Assembly: GCF_008831285.2 (NCBI RefSeq)
Contig: NC_045144.1
Coordinates: 6,932,176 to 6,996,175, forward strand
Length of the DNA stretch: 64,000 nucleotides
Reading direction: 5' to 3'
Source of the DNA: Nymphaea colorata
Taxonomy: Eukaryota > Streptophyta > Magnoliopsida > Nymphaeales > Nymphaeaceae
Shown: positions 35,836 to 48,984 of the stretch, piece after piece
Layout of the letters: every line of letters begins with the position of its first letter
Position numbering within the stretch: the first letter of the stretch is position 1
Translations under genes and position numbers: made by a program
Notes under the pieces: model-generated
Told to the model about the DNA's origin: nothing
The model's input: the letters and a program-made list of their open reading frames with translations, nothing else
Databases searched by the model: none

Positions 35836-37427
35836 AACGGCACACAGCTCTACAGCCTCTCCCTCGCTGTGCTCAGCCGTTCCTGGGCCACCCAGAAGGC
35901 CAAGCGCAAAAGGCAATTGCTGGACGAGTTGAGAGTGCGGCGAGATGGCGTGCCCCCGTGGGTGAATAAGCAGGCATTGGAGTTTGCCTCTGGTAGGAGG
36001 ATGGCCCTCCAGACGGTGGGGAGCGTCGTTGTGGCGCAGGACGGGTCCGGCAACTATCTCACCATCGGCCACGCCATCGCCGCCGCTCCGGCGAAGAACG
36101 ACGGGAGCAAGGGGTTCTTTCTGATCCGGGTGAAGGCAGGGTGTACAATGAGTACGTTACATTGGACAAGAAGAAGAAGTACGTAATGATGGTCGGCGGC
36201 GCCTGAATGACGATCATCACCAGCCAGCGCAGCGTCGGAGACGGCTCCACCACTTTCAATGGTTACATGTCCCTTGATGCCTAGAGCAATTTTTATGGGT
36301 TTGTTGATGAATTTCTAACCTTATTAATTAGCCTGTTACAAATTAATTTTCATCAATTTCTCGACATATATTGTGTTCATCCTTCTAGCATATAGATAAG
36401 TTTTTTTCTTTAAAAAAAAGTGGATTTTTTTTTTTTGTTGATGAACAAATTGAAGCTAGAAATTTTTATGAGAGAGTTAAATTATAGTTGCAAAATTTTA
36501 ACATGAATTGAAATATTATTTTTAAAACTTTTTATATAAAATAAGATTTTTAATTTTTTTAGGGCTAGGGCTCAGCAAGCCCCTTTGGCTCCACTCCTGT
36601 TGATGAGAAATCCTTCAAAGCCAACACCATGAGGAGTAAAATGAGCAACAAAGAGTGCCAACTTTAAAGCCCAAATCACAATGCTACTCCTAACTTAAGA
36701 ACTATTTTGAATATAAATAAACAAGGCTTCGTCGTAGAAAACCAATTTCTAATGTAGTCGCCATGGTTGCAGTGGTGCTGGGCCAAGGCTTGGTGGCGAT
36801 TGGCATCACGGTCTCGAACACGGCGGGGTGAACCAAGGGGGAAGCGGTTGCCGTCCGAAACAGTGCCGACCTGTCCGCCTTCGACAGATGCATCTCCGTG
36901 GGCTGCCAAGATAGTCTCTACGCCCATTCCCTGAGTCAGTCCTACAGAGAATGCGACGTCTATGGCACCGTCGATTTCTTCTTCGCGGCAACGCAGCAGC
37001 CGTCTTCCAAAACTGCAACCTCTACGCCAGACTCAAATACCAACACGGCCACGGCTCAGGGGAGAAGAGAACCGTCCCCAACCAGAACACCGGAACCTCC
37101 TTCATCAACTGCAATGTCCTGGCTGCTTCTGAATTGTCCGGGAACTCCAAGGTCAAAACATTTCTTGGGCGGCCATGGAGGCAGTACTCGAGTCGAGAGC
37201 AGTGTTCATGAAGTCTAATCTTGGTAGCCTGATTAATTCCCGCTGGTTGGTCTCCTTGGTCTGGAAATTTTGCTGGAAGAGTCAAGTGGCCTGGATTCTC
37301 TGTGGTGGCTGCCAATGATGCCCAACGCTTGACGGTGTCTAGTTTTGTACAAGTTGGTGATTGGTTGCGGGCTGGTTTAGATCTGTGGAAATCCTACTTG
37401 GTTGCCTTTCATTCGTTTGTTTGTTGA
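35836..37427 (+). pseudogene. Pectin methylesterase remnant, copy 2, 5'-cut by a copia LTR
   Basis: Same catalytic-domain remnant as 20353-21949, with the same stops after MMVGGA, MSLDA, SNTAG and REQCS and the same frameshift after GTVDFF. Hence these lesions predate the separation of the copies, or the copies are alleles. It has one further lesion: one G fewer in the run near 36140, shifting the frame before the VYNEYVTL motif. The pro-domain half is not next to it, because the LTR at 35463-35835 interrupts it. Confidence 0.85.
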
Positions 37428-39996
37428 TTTATATGTGAATTTGAAGAACTTGCAAAGATATTGTGCAAGTTTGATTTGAAGATGGATTTGTTTGTACACG
37501 TTTAAATGAATAAAATTTTTTGGCTAGTGGATCTTTTTATGGTAGCGAACATTTGAAAGTTCTTTATGAAGATATGGCTGTGAAATAAAAAGAACATTAT
37601 TGTGTGTGTATATATATATATATATAATATGCAATTTTCCTCTTTATCTAGTGTCATGGGGACTTAGGTAAAGAGAATGCTTAACTTGATGTGGCAACCC
37701 AATTCTGTATGACCCATTAAAGCTCATGAGAATAGAACAAGACCAGCTAACAACTTGTACAACACTGGTCTGACCAATTATGTTAGGACTTTTTAATACC
37801 AAAACTAAAAAGTATATAGTTTTATTTAACATAGTCACAAAAACACGTTTTTGTTTTGAAGATAAATTAACTAGCCGTTTAAAACTTAAAAAAAAATTGC
37901 ATTTTTTAAAAAAACATTAAAAAACGAAAAAAGCACTATTTTAACACTCTTTTAATGCATTTTTCGTGTTTTTTTAGTTTTTTCATTTTTTTAATGCCAA
38001 ATAGTTTTTTTTTTTGTTGCAACTCTAGTGATGTTTATGTTATTAGTTTATCACTTATTTTATTTTTCTCTCAATTTTAGTTTCTTAAAATTTTTAAAAA
38101 AAAATCGAATTTTTTTTATTTTTTTCAAGCTCGCCGTATTATGCTCAAAAAAAACATCGCCGTCAAAAACTCCAAAACATTATTTGAACCACAATCACCC
38201 ACCACCTTCAGTTCCACAACCCTATGTGATAATTTTTATCTTGAACTAAATAAACATGGCAACAAAGTACCTTGCACCTTGTTTAAATTGGTAGATTTAT
38301 AATGAGCAGCGGTGTTTCGGTTAACATGCTTCAGATCATATTTGAAAATGTACGTATATTAGAGTTTTTTTTTTATTAGTTCAAGTAATTTAGCTGATTT
38401 GAATAGGCCGATTCACTGAGCAGACAATCCTGCTTATTCATTTAAGAATTTGATTTTCACGACGCCATCGCCATCCATTCCATCTAATTGATACAAAAGA
38501 TCATTATTATTGAATTTGGAGTTCTGAGAGCAAGTTGACAAGAAAATCTTTCGTACTGAAGAGCAAGGAAATCAAATCCAAATCTCAAGTAATATTTCTT
38601 AATCGATTTTTGTCATCCCCACAACATGTTCATTGATTAGGGGAAGCGAGTTACTTTGTTTCCATTTACATGTTTCAGAAACAATTGGACGGACGTGCAC
38701 AAGTTTTGGCGTTCCCGAGATACGCGGAAAAGGTTTCCGTCGCGTTTTCTTGGTTGGTTTCCATTTTTGGACAACCGTCCAATTTTCTGCCGATTTCGAC
38801 AACTTTTTGAATGCTTCGCGGGTTAAACAAGAGCGAGAGTTCGCGCTCTGCAATTGACTGGTGCGTGCTCTTCACTCCGTCCCCCCACTCTCTCCTTCTC
38901 CTTCTCTCTCCATTCCAAAGGGATCGTCCTGGTGGGTGGGTACTTGGGGTTTCAGGCAGAGGCAAAGCCGGTGGAATGCGACCAATTTTTCTGGCTTCGA
39001 GACCCCTTTGCCGTGTTCCTTGGGTTTCCGAATCTGAGAAACCTAATGTGGACTCTCGCAGCAGATGAAGGCCTTTGAAGATCGTCTAATCGCAGTCTTA
39101 AACCTTCTCTCGCACCAGACGAATGCTTCATAGCCTGCTCGCCTCCTTGGCAGCCATTCGGAGGGTCTGATTGTAGGTACTGTTCGTTTCTTCTTTTCTT
39201 TCCTTCATACCTAAACCGCTGCCCGTTAAATAAGCTCTTCTATTATTCTCTCTCATGTTTCCATCTTATTCGTGTTGTTTTACCACTTTTTTTTTTATTG
39301 TTCCTTCTTCACCGCTCTCAATCTTGAACGCTTTTGTTTGCTCGCTTTAGAATGCGAATTTTCTTGCCGATGCCTCATTTTCCCCGATTCTCTAAAGTTG
39401 CAATAGAGCTTTTTGTGCTCCCGTTAAGTTCCTTCCGCGAACCCATGAATCGATGCTTCACTTGGCTGATTTGTATTCGATTCCTTTTGTTTGTCGTGTA
39501 TTTCTCCTTTATTTTATAACTTTCATCTGATGTTATTTTCATATTCTTCCATTATTATGTTATTGTGCTGCGGTGTTTTCCATGAACGACATTTAGTTGA
39601 CTGTTGCTGAAAACCACGCTCGCCTAAGATTTTCTTAGTTTTACCCCTTTTTGTGTCCATATACGTTTTTTCATGGCACGGAATTCCAATTTGGGTTTTG
39701 TCTCTGCAATATCTTTGATTGTTATGAGGTGTGGTGGTTGGATGATTGACTTTGGTTACATGATCTTGCAATCAAATGTCTAGATTATGTTGCTTTTCAT
39801 CTTTTTTATTCTCTTCAGTCTCCATCGCCAAAGCTCGGTTTTACAGGGACTGTTTTTTACTTTTTTATGTTTAAAACTTCTAATTTTGATTGTCACGAGG
39901 CATATGGTTCAGTGCCTCTAGGTGGACGAGGTGTATTCTACTTGTTGATGTGAAACCAGATTAGCATGAACTAAGTGTTTACTGCATCAATTATTT
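37428..39996. other. No coding gene; second copy of 21950-24519
   Basis: Same content as copy 1: AT-rich scraps, then the GC-richer stretch with the splice donor TGTAG|GTACTG at about 39176/39177. Differences are mainly homopolymer lengths. Confidence 0.4.
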
Positions 39997-40878
39997 CATA
40001 ATTTTCAAAAGCTTAACATATTCTTCCAAATTTTCAAAACATTTTTGAGTGTTGTTGTTTATAAGTCATAAAATTTCAAACAATTTCAAAACTCTTGAAC
40101 TACTTGCACTACTTGAAAAATTCTTTTCTCATTTTGCAAAACTCTTGCACTTTTTTAACTTTTTGCAAGAAACATTAACTTTTTTACTAACTCAACAAAT
40201 TTTATAGAGGATTTTTTCAAAATGTTTAAATGGTTTTAAAATTTATCATCTTTCAAGCTTTGCAACTCCTAACTTTATTTTACAAATGACCTTTTTAAAG
40301 AGTGTCATTCAAATGGTACTTTATGTAGATTTTTTCAAATCCAGCTTTCACAGGTTTTATGTACTCAAAACTTTCATGAATAAAATTATGAATTTTCATA
40401 ATTTTCAAAAGGTTAAAACATTCTTCTAAATTTTTGAAACATTTTTGAATGTTGTTGTTTATAACTCATAAAATTTCAAAACTCTTGAACTACTTGCACT
40501 ACTTGATTTTTTTTTTCTTTTTGCAAAACCCTTGCACTTTTTTAACTTTTTACAAGAAACATTAACTTTTTGACTAACTCAACATATTTTATAGAGAAAT
40601 TTTCAAAATTTTTAAATAGTTTTAAAATTTCTCATCTTTTAGGCTTTGCAACCCCCAACTTTATTTTACAAATGGCCTTTTTAAAGAGGGTCATCCAAAT
40701 GGTACTTTATGTAGATGCTTTCAAACTCAACGTTCACAAGTTTTATATACTCAAACTTTCATGAATAAAATTATGAAATCTTCATAATTTTCAAAAGCTT
40801 AACACATTCTTCTAAATTTTCAAAACATTTTTGTAATTTCAAACCATTTCAAAACTCTTGAACTACTGGCACTACTTG
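39997..40878. repeat. Tandem repeat, about 390-400-base period, second copy
   Basis: Second copy of the array at 24520-25401, with the same unit order and the same truncated third unit. Confidence 0.85.
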
Positions 40879-41291
40879 AAAGTTTGGAAAATGTGAAAAC
40901 AAAAAGACTCATGATGTTGGCAAATATGTAAAAGAAAGTAATAACAAATATTCTACCTTGTTTCAGGTTATTATAGTTCCCTGTGGTTTCAATGAAGGTT
41001 GTGGCCAAAGAAGAGACAGCGAAGAGACAACTATTCAAAAGGATCTATCAATTGAAGTTTGCTATACATCATGACAATACTAATATGTTTCAAGTAAATC
41101 TTGGGGGACCTAAAATTAAACGAGAAAATATCAAATATGATGTCAAATGTTTAAGTTGTTAGATAATAAAAGTGGAACAGCAGTCAGTGGCTTGGTGGTT
41201 TGCTAAAAGGATCGTTTATTTCACTGTGAAATTGGGATGATAATACCATGGATTTTGTGACAGAATTATGAGGTAAAATAATGCTATTTGT

Positions 41292-41737
41292 GTGACTATT
41301 GTGTTCGACTCACCAGGCCTTCTGATTTTCTACAAAGAGCAATCAGTCACTCTCTTGAAATCCTTATGGATTTGTAATTTGTATGTAAATGAAATTGGTA
41401 AACTACATGGTACACAAAATCCATTACTACTGATTAAGATTCACAATTTAATTCTTGACCTGGGGACTACTGCTGAAAGGATTGAACACTAAAGTTAGAA
41501 AGACTATGACTTTTAATCCCCAATTGAATGGGTAATTGGAATGAACGATTCAAACTCTAAAAGATATGTTATGAGCATGGCCACTAAAGGAAAAGGTGAT
41601 TAGGATAAACATATGAAATTGACAGAATGCGCCTATAATAATAGCTCTCATTCTTGTGTGGAGATAACACCAAGTGAAGTTCAGTTTGGAAAACCACATT
41701 GAACGCCTTTTTGTGAACTAAATCTAGAGATTATAAG
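41292..41737 (+). pseudogene. Degenerate gypsy integrase fragment, second copy
   Basis: Same broken frames and landmarks (TIQTLKDML, AYNNSSHSCV) as 25815-26260, with only isolated base differences. Confidence 0.7.
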
Positions 41738-42481
41738 ATCGAGAACACCTTAGTCCTAGAAGACTATTCTGACTAAGTGACTAATTGATCAGTAAAAAAG
41801 AAAAGGAACTTGATTGTAACTCAAAGCAGACAAGAATTATATGCTAATGACAGATTCAAAGTTTGAGGTACAAGTTCATGTATTTCTGATGATTTTACTG
41901 CAAAGGGTGCCTTTCGTACACACTTTGTCTATCATACTCTCGTACCATGATGTTCTAAAATTGCTGTACGTGGACACACTTGCCCGTACCAAGACCCATA
42001 TCTATGTGACTTAGATTATAATATAAGTGTAAATTGAATTTTTGACTTACTATAAAGGGTAGTTCAGGAATATGTATATATATGTGGTGATAAGCCTGAA
42101 TTTCAATATAAAATATCAAATTTTATGGTTAGGTACAAGTTGGATGATTGTAGAATGTATATGTATGTGTGTGCACACATACATGCATGTGTGTGTTTAT
42201 AACAAAAAGGGTATTATTGGAAAAACCAGAAAAAAAATGTGCAGCAGAGGGGTCATGGATGTAAATGGGTGATTTTTGGAATTCTTGTATTAGTTAATGT
42301 TGACTATGTTATTCCTTTAAAAGGATACATAATATATATAATTATGCATATATCTAACGTCTATGCACAAAAGGGAGATATGGGAGGGGAGTTGGGTTTG
42401 ACCCAATGGTCCACACCAACTCAGCTCCACTCACCACCTCCCATGTCTTGTCCAAAATAAAAACAGCTAGAGATGGGAGAG

Positions 42482-42822
42482 GAAGTCTTACTGGCAGAAT
42501 GAGGTAGAGGGAGATCAGAGGCTGTGCAAGAGAAAGAGGGAAGGAGAGAGAGAGAGAGAAGGGAGTGAGGCAGAGAGCAGAAGGAATACATGGGAGAAAA
42601 AAAAAAAAAAAAGAAAGAGAAGCTGCAACAACTGCAAGTGAAGGGGAAAAAACTCACAGAGGTGGAGGGCAGAGAGAGTATGTGGGTGGCGGAAAAGAAG
42701 AAAGAGAAGCAGCAACAACAACAAGTAAAGAGGAAAAAATGGAAGAAGCTCACAGCAGCATCAATAGGAGCAGAGAAGGAGGAGGAGGACAGCAAAGTAA
42801 AAACAAAACTACATTAAAAAAT
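42482..42822. repeat. Purine-rich low-complexity tract, second copy
   Basis: Same tract as 27005-27345, giving the same composition-driven open frames. Confidence 0.7.
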
Positions 42823-45529
42823 ATGCACAAGAAATATCCTTATATACAAATCATACAAATACTGTTCACTGCAAAATACATGAAGTTACGAACTTATAGA
42901 AATAGTAATGTAAAACAAGATATACAAATATATAAGTGCTCACATACATTCTTACAGCAAGTTCTGTTGCTTTTGTTATTCATGGGTAAAATAGAATGTA
43001 TTTCTGAACTTTCTGCTGTTGCTACATTCTTCCCAGAAATTCAAGATGCTAATCTTGTGTGGTCCATTGCATGTCTCATGGGTGTGGGTACTGGTGCGAT
43101 ATGGGAATGGTGGTGCAGGTATGGGTACACCAGTTTTAAAATTATGGGTACGGGGTACAGCAGAGCATGAATATAAATATGTACATTATATATATAATAA
43201 TCTGCAAAAGTTCTCAAATTAAAGAAAGGGGAGAAAAATATAAAATCTAGGTGGAAGGGAAATAAAAAGAAGCGAACAATGAAAATTAAAGCAAAAATTT
43301 GAAAAGATAAATTTTTAAGTTTTTAAAATACAGCCGTACCTGCGTCCCGACACGGGTACTTGGCCATAACACACGTACCAGGGTGACATAGGGTCCATTC
43401 CCTGTGGCAAAAGCAACTTGACCAAAATATTAAAGTTACATGTTTTGTGACTAAGTTAATTCATTCTTTGCTGTTATCTACTAAAGCTATATCACAAAAT
43501 CCAGACACGAAGTTGTCCTTCTATTGTTTGCAGATTAGTGGCATAAATGGTTGACATAAGCAAATGACTAGCTTAAAAACACTCTGAGTAAATGTCCACG
43601 TTGATCTTTTCCTCTCAATTTCTGGTTCTCAATGCATAGGAATGGAACTCATGCACCATAATATTATGGTGAGTGTATTGCACAACTGTATGCCATCTGG
43701 TCAAGTTCCTGAATGTTGGTGTAGGTTTTTGACGACAGCCTGACTGGCCCCATGCAATATGCAAAATTGACAAGAAAAAGGGCATCTCAAGAGTATGTTT
43801 CTCCTTAATAGATGTGCTTTATCCTTCCAGAGTTAAATGTTCTAGTGTTAATGATGAAAGTGCTGTTTCCTCTACAGCTTCTTTTCTTTTGTAATTTTCT
43901 GTTCTCTGCTAGGTTTGTAGTTTGCTTGTTCTGATCCTAATTCATGGGCAGGTTTTAGTTGGGTAAGACTTGTAAACATTGAATTGTCTTTGGTTTTGAT
44001 TTTGAATCACAATAATCAATTTAATGGTGATTAACTTTCTTGAAATACATTTGCACGTACTTCAAAATGAGAGTAATTCATGCTCACAGGATCTCCATAT
44101 AAATTTGATTGTCAAAATAAGTACGCCATTTGCACACACATAAGTCATAAACAGACGTGAGATCAGTTGCCATATCTGAAATAGACTCATATATTAAATA
44201 GTAGACCCTTCATAATAAATCTGCATACTAATTTCACTAGCTTCCATTTGCTACTCAAGGATCTGCAATTAGTTGTCTTGTACTTAAAAAACTTAATTTG
44301 CACTAGGTAATGGAAAACATGTGGCATTGAAACATTTAACTAATATTCCTGCTTCAACTGTCTCAATTTACAACCCCAAGGTGCAAAGGGCTCAGATGAG
44401 GTGACCTGCTTCTTGCATTTATGCCTAGGCGATCTTCACATTCATAGTGGCATTACCTTGCAGGGATTTGTCTAATGCAGCTACTTCTTGTATGAAACAA
44501 AGCCTGTAAGAGTCCCCATATCATCTCATGATTTGCATATTCTTTTCATCCATTACATTCCTCACTGTCACTGACAATCACCATTACCATTCTTCTGCAA
44601 TCTAGTTAAACAATGTAAAGGCACAGGAAAAAGAGCAAGCTTCTTTCTTTGCATTTTGAACTTGTGACGGTGGAAGCTTTTTCAGAACCATCAAGTAGCT
44701 GGTTTACTCATTGTAATAACATTTTTGTATTGCACATTGATGCAGTAACATCATACATTATCCCTTGAAGGAATGCTGCAATTGTCGTAAACCAAAATGT
44801 GAGGTTACTCTCCTCGTTTTTCTTTTAAACCCAAGCCTGGAATTGTTCTTCCAATGCTGGGCCTACAATTCTTTTAAATGACATTCTAATAGCTTTTCTT
44901 GTCAGATTTTTCTTTTCACATAAATTGCTACCGATGGTTAGTATCAAACCAATGATGCACACCATCTATACGCTGCCTGTCTGACCAACTATGTTATGCA
45001 TACTTTACTCAGTCTATCAAAAACCAATTCACCATAAACCAATTCAATACTCTTAATGGGTGGATTTATCTGAATGAATCTGGCACAGTTCCAAGATCTA
45101 TATTTGATGGCTAACCTTGAAAGGCCCGGAATAGGGATGAAATTGAGTTAAAATTGTGGTTGTAGATCTAGATCTTCAATAATTTGCCAGATTACTACAT
45201 GAAAAATGGGCTCTTTAATCACCAAACATTCGTTAATTTGATTTTTTTTTCCTTGTATCAATCAAACGTTCAAATTAGTAAACTCGGACATTCCATCAGG
45301 TAGTTTCAAGAGAGAGAGAGAATTGACATGCTTTTTGTTTCTTTCTATTTTAACTGCGGAAGAAATCTATAAAGTTTTTGCTGGCCATTACTGTTTGAAG
45401 ATCAAAGTTTAATTTACATTCCTTCATTTTTGCAGAGTAAGGCAAGGTAGTTCATAGCAACACAGCAGTCGATCGAGTAATCATAAGGATTTCCAAGAAG
45501 ATTGAATCCTTCAACTCTTCTTAGATCTC
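42823..45529. other. No gene recognised; upstream region of MADS copy 2
   Basis: Second copy of 27346-30048. A two-base CA insertion near 44960 and a longer GA tract near 45310 distinguish it from copy 1. Confidence 0.35.
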
Positions 45530-46342
45530 ATGGAGAAGAAGAATGAAAGGAACAATAATGGTGGGTGCATCAGCAAATCAAGAATGGGGAGGCAGAAGAT
45601 AGAGATAAAGAAGATAATCAACGAGGAGGCTCGTCAGGTCTGCTTCTCAAAGCGACGAAATGGGCTCATCAAGAAGGCCGGAGAGCTCTGCATTCTCTGT
45701 GGTGTTGAGATTGCCATCATCGTCTTCTCTCCCGCTGGCAAGGCCTTCTCCTACGGCGACCCCTCCGTTGATGCTGTCATCAACCGCTTCATCGACCCTT
45801 CCTCCCACGTCCCCACCCCTCCCGACGCCCACTATGCGTCTACCATTGATGAGCTCAACCGCCAGAATGACGAGCTCGTCCAACAGATCGAAGTCGAGAA
45901 GAAGCGCCGTGTCCTGCTACAAAAGCTGCACCGGAGCGAGGGGTGCGACTTCTGGGACGCCAACATGGAGAACTTCTCGCTCGAGCAGCTCGAGGAGTTG
46001 AAGGGCACCCTGGAGGAGATGAGGTTGGCTCTGGCCAAGCACGCCAATGAGCTCACGATGGGAATGGCGGCGATGCATCTACCATCCGCCACCAGTCACC
46101 ACAACCAATTTCCTCTGCCGTCTCTCCCTCCTCCTCCTTATGCTTCGGCCAGTTACTCCTCTGCTCCTCTGCCATCCAGCTCCTTCCTTGGTGGCCACAA
46201 CGCCAACTCCATGACCATCCCGTTCACTTATAGCAACAACGCTTTCATGGTGTCCTCCTCCAACTCTCACGGAACCATGGCAACCTCCGGCGATTATTTC
46301 CTTAGTAACCATGCTGCTGGCTGGCCAGTCTACCCGCTTTAA
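45530..46342 (+). CDS. Type I (M-alpha) MADS-box protein, AGL62-like, copy 2
   Basis: 270 residues, identical to the product at 30049-30861 except for one residue in the Pro/Ser-rich tail (copy 1 SFLGVHNAN, copy 2 SFLGGHNAN). Five base differences in 813: three silent and two adjacent ones making the Val/Gly change. The MADS domain, coiled-coil stretch and tail are as in copy 1, so both frames are intact. Downstream, 59 bases present in copy 1, including the nearest AATAAA, are missing, so this copy must use another poly(A) site. Whether it is a second gene or the second allele is the main question about this window. Confidence 0.85.
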   Translation: MEKKNERNNNGGCISKSRMGRQKIEIKKIINEEARQVCFSKRRNGLIKKAGELCILCGVEIAIIVFSPAGKAFSYGDPSVDAVINRFIDPSSHVPTPPDAHYASTIDELNRQNDELVQQIEVEKKRRVLLQKLHRSEGCDFWDANMENFSLEQLEELKGTLEEMRLALAKHANELTMGMAAMHLPSATSHHNQFPLPSLPPPPYASASYSSAPLPSSSFLGGHNANSMTIPFTYSNNAFMVSSSNSHGTMATSGDYFLSNHAAGWPVYPL

Positions 46343-47004
46343 GGATTTCTCTTACTCCTTAGCCAGACCGGAACATCTAGTGTCCATGCTCCCCATGTTA
46401 GATGCAATGTAGAGTCTAGTGCACCTTAGACCATTTTTTATTGTTCATAACTGTTGCCTCTCGTTGATCAATTGTTTAGAGATTGTATTGAAATTTTCGA
46501 TGTATATTTATGGCTCCTTCTGCCACCGATTTTTCTTGGCCTGAGGAAAAAATAAAATAAAACAGAAATTAAGTTGCAAAAAAAGGAATACGTGTTACTG
46601 TATCTACGCTTTAGTGCAAGAATCGTGAGTTGATAATCTGTTCCATGCACACATTAGTTAATCTACTGAACATTATGGTTTGCGCTTTGCGTGCACCCAT
46701 TAAAGATCACTTGAGTTCATCATGCGCAATCGCTTTTCCTTTTGATACTCATTTAGATCTGATAACAAAGATATGAGCAGCATGAGATTTATTGTAATTA
46801 ATTAGTGATTACCACTTAAAAGAACATTAAACTTTGCCTAACTTTCATTTTCTCTCTTGTTACTTCCCTTCCCATAGTGAAATGGGTAGTTTTTACATGA
46901 AAAAGGAAAGAGTAGCATGTGCATGACACCTACCCCTTGAAGTGGGTAGAAGAACACATGTCATGCACCGGAAGCCATGTACGGTGCAATGGGATGGGCG
47001 TAAC

Positions 47005-47256
47005 CAGGGGGGGCCGCCCGGGCCATGGCCTGGGTGAGCTCAGGAAAAAAAAAATTATATTGAAAAAATCAATTTTTTTTAGTTTGGCCCGATCGATCGC
47101 TCCTCTTGGTCCGACCTTGGCCAAATTTTTTTTTTTATATTGAAAAAATCAATTTTTTTTAGTTTGGCCCGATTGATCGTTCCTTTTGGTCCGACCTTGG
47201 CCCGGCCCGCAAATCGTCTTAGCCCGACCCTACAAAAAATCCTGGCTCCGCCCTTG
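47005..47256. mobile_element. Non-autonomous hAT element, copy 2
   Basis: Same insertion as 31583-31856, flanked by the same GGCGTAAC target duplication (46997-47004 and 47257-47264). The G run is much shorter and the right terminal repeat has one change (CTCCGCCCTTG). Confidence 0.85.
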
Positions 47257-47264
47257 GGCGTAAC

Positions 47265-47659
47265 CACCTCCAGCATTGAGCAGATGCTGAAATTAATGAG
47301 CATATCAAAAGCAAACTAAAATGAAGGAGAAAATCTCAATAGAAGCTCTTTATGTTAGAAGTTTATGGTGCCGTAAATGAAAAATATATTTTGAGTTTAA
47401 TGATAATAAAAAAGAAATTTTTAGAGCAACGTTGGATGTATGATTTCTATGTAATGAGATGCTGCATACACTATCAACCCTAGGGTCGATGGGTCTGCCC
47501 TTTTTGTGGACGTAGGTGATTAAACATGGAACCATGTTAAATTTCAATACTTTATGGCGTAAAAGCAATGCAATATGGCCTCAAGTATAGAATGAGCATT
47601 ATCAAATGCAAGCCAAAATCAAGAAGAAAAATCTTAATAGAAGATTTTTATGGTAGAAG

Positions 47660-47742
<83 letters not shown>

Positions 47743-48984
47743 ATTGACATATTTACCTAAACAAAGAAAATAAAATAAAAACAAGCTATTTCTAGTCAAT
47801 ATGTTTCATAATGGGTCTAAGGGGTTGCCTTGAACAATCCTTCCACTCCTTGGCCACTGGTTAAGGAGGCCATATCGGGCCCCATGCTTTGTTGGCAACG
47901 GTTTGAGGCTATCGTGACTATACAAAGTAAGTTCTATTTTTTGCAATACGGCTAATGTAGACCAGAAAATTTTGGCCCAAAAAAAAGAAAGAAATTAATC
48001 TCAAAAGATGTATATGGTAATGCAATATTGTCCCTAGTTACTTTCAATCTTTATGTGCATAGTGATGCTTAATATATGAATTTTTCACTCCGGATCAATT
48101 ATACCTACAACATTTTAAGAGTATCTTCTCAGGATGTATTTTTTATATGTAGATTAGGAATCAAATTGAACTGTCACATCCAAAATATCCTAAAATAACA
48201 TCATTTGGCATCATCTTTTATAGATACAATCTTTTAAAATGTCACATTTTCCCAAAATAATAATGCAATAGAAGCAGTATTTCTCACATTTGGCATTAAA
48301 CAATTTCATTACAAATTGTCCTGAAAAAGAAGGACATCTTCACCCCAAGATGTATTGTAAGAGATCACAAGGATATATAGAGGCCCTATTGATAGCTTCG
48401 ACCAATCCAATTTTTAGCGAGAGAGAGAGAGAGCTTTATCTCATGTCGCCCCTGTTATGAATGAAAACCACTGCACCGCATCCCAGTTAATTTCCAAGTA
48501 GTATCAAGCATGTCAGTGTCTCTATTATATATCGTTCTTCTTCTTCTTCTTGTTTTTGTTCTTCTTCTTGTATAATGAATTCTTTGGTTCTTTGCTCTTC
48601 TTGAAGTTATTCCTCACTAACACAGTCTTTTGTCTTGGTGTTTCTCTTCATGGGTTTCAGTTATGTGAACAAAAATCTGTTTAAAGTGCATAGTTATACA
48701 AATTTAAATTTTTAAAGGGTAAAAAGAAAATGCAGACGAGAAAGATTTCCTTGAAGTGGGTTGTGGTCAAATGCCCACACACTACCCACAGCTGCTCCTC
48801 CCTGGGTTGAGACACCTCTAGATGGCAAACAACTACATGAGTTGGGTAAGAAACGCTCTTCTGTTTATATATATATATATATATATATGACACTCTTTAT
48901 ATAAAACACTCTATGGCAGTGAACAGTACACTTTCCGAATGTCTGCATTGAACAAAAACTAGAGTAAGCTAGAGCAACTCAAGA
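47265..48984. other. No gene recognised; second copy of 31865-33538
   Basis: Same content, with an expanded, twice-interrupted (TA)n tract at 47662-47740 and a small rearranged patch near 47455-47470. Confidence 0.4.
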
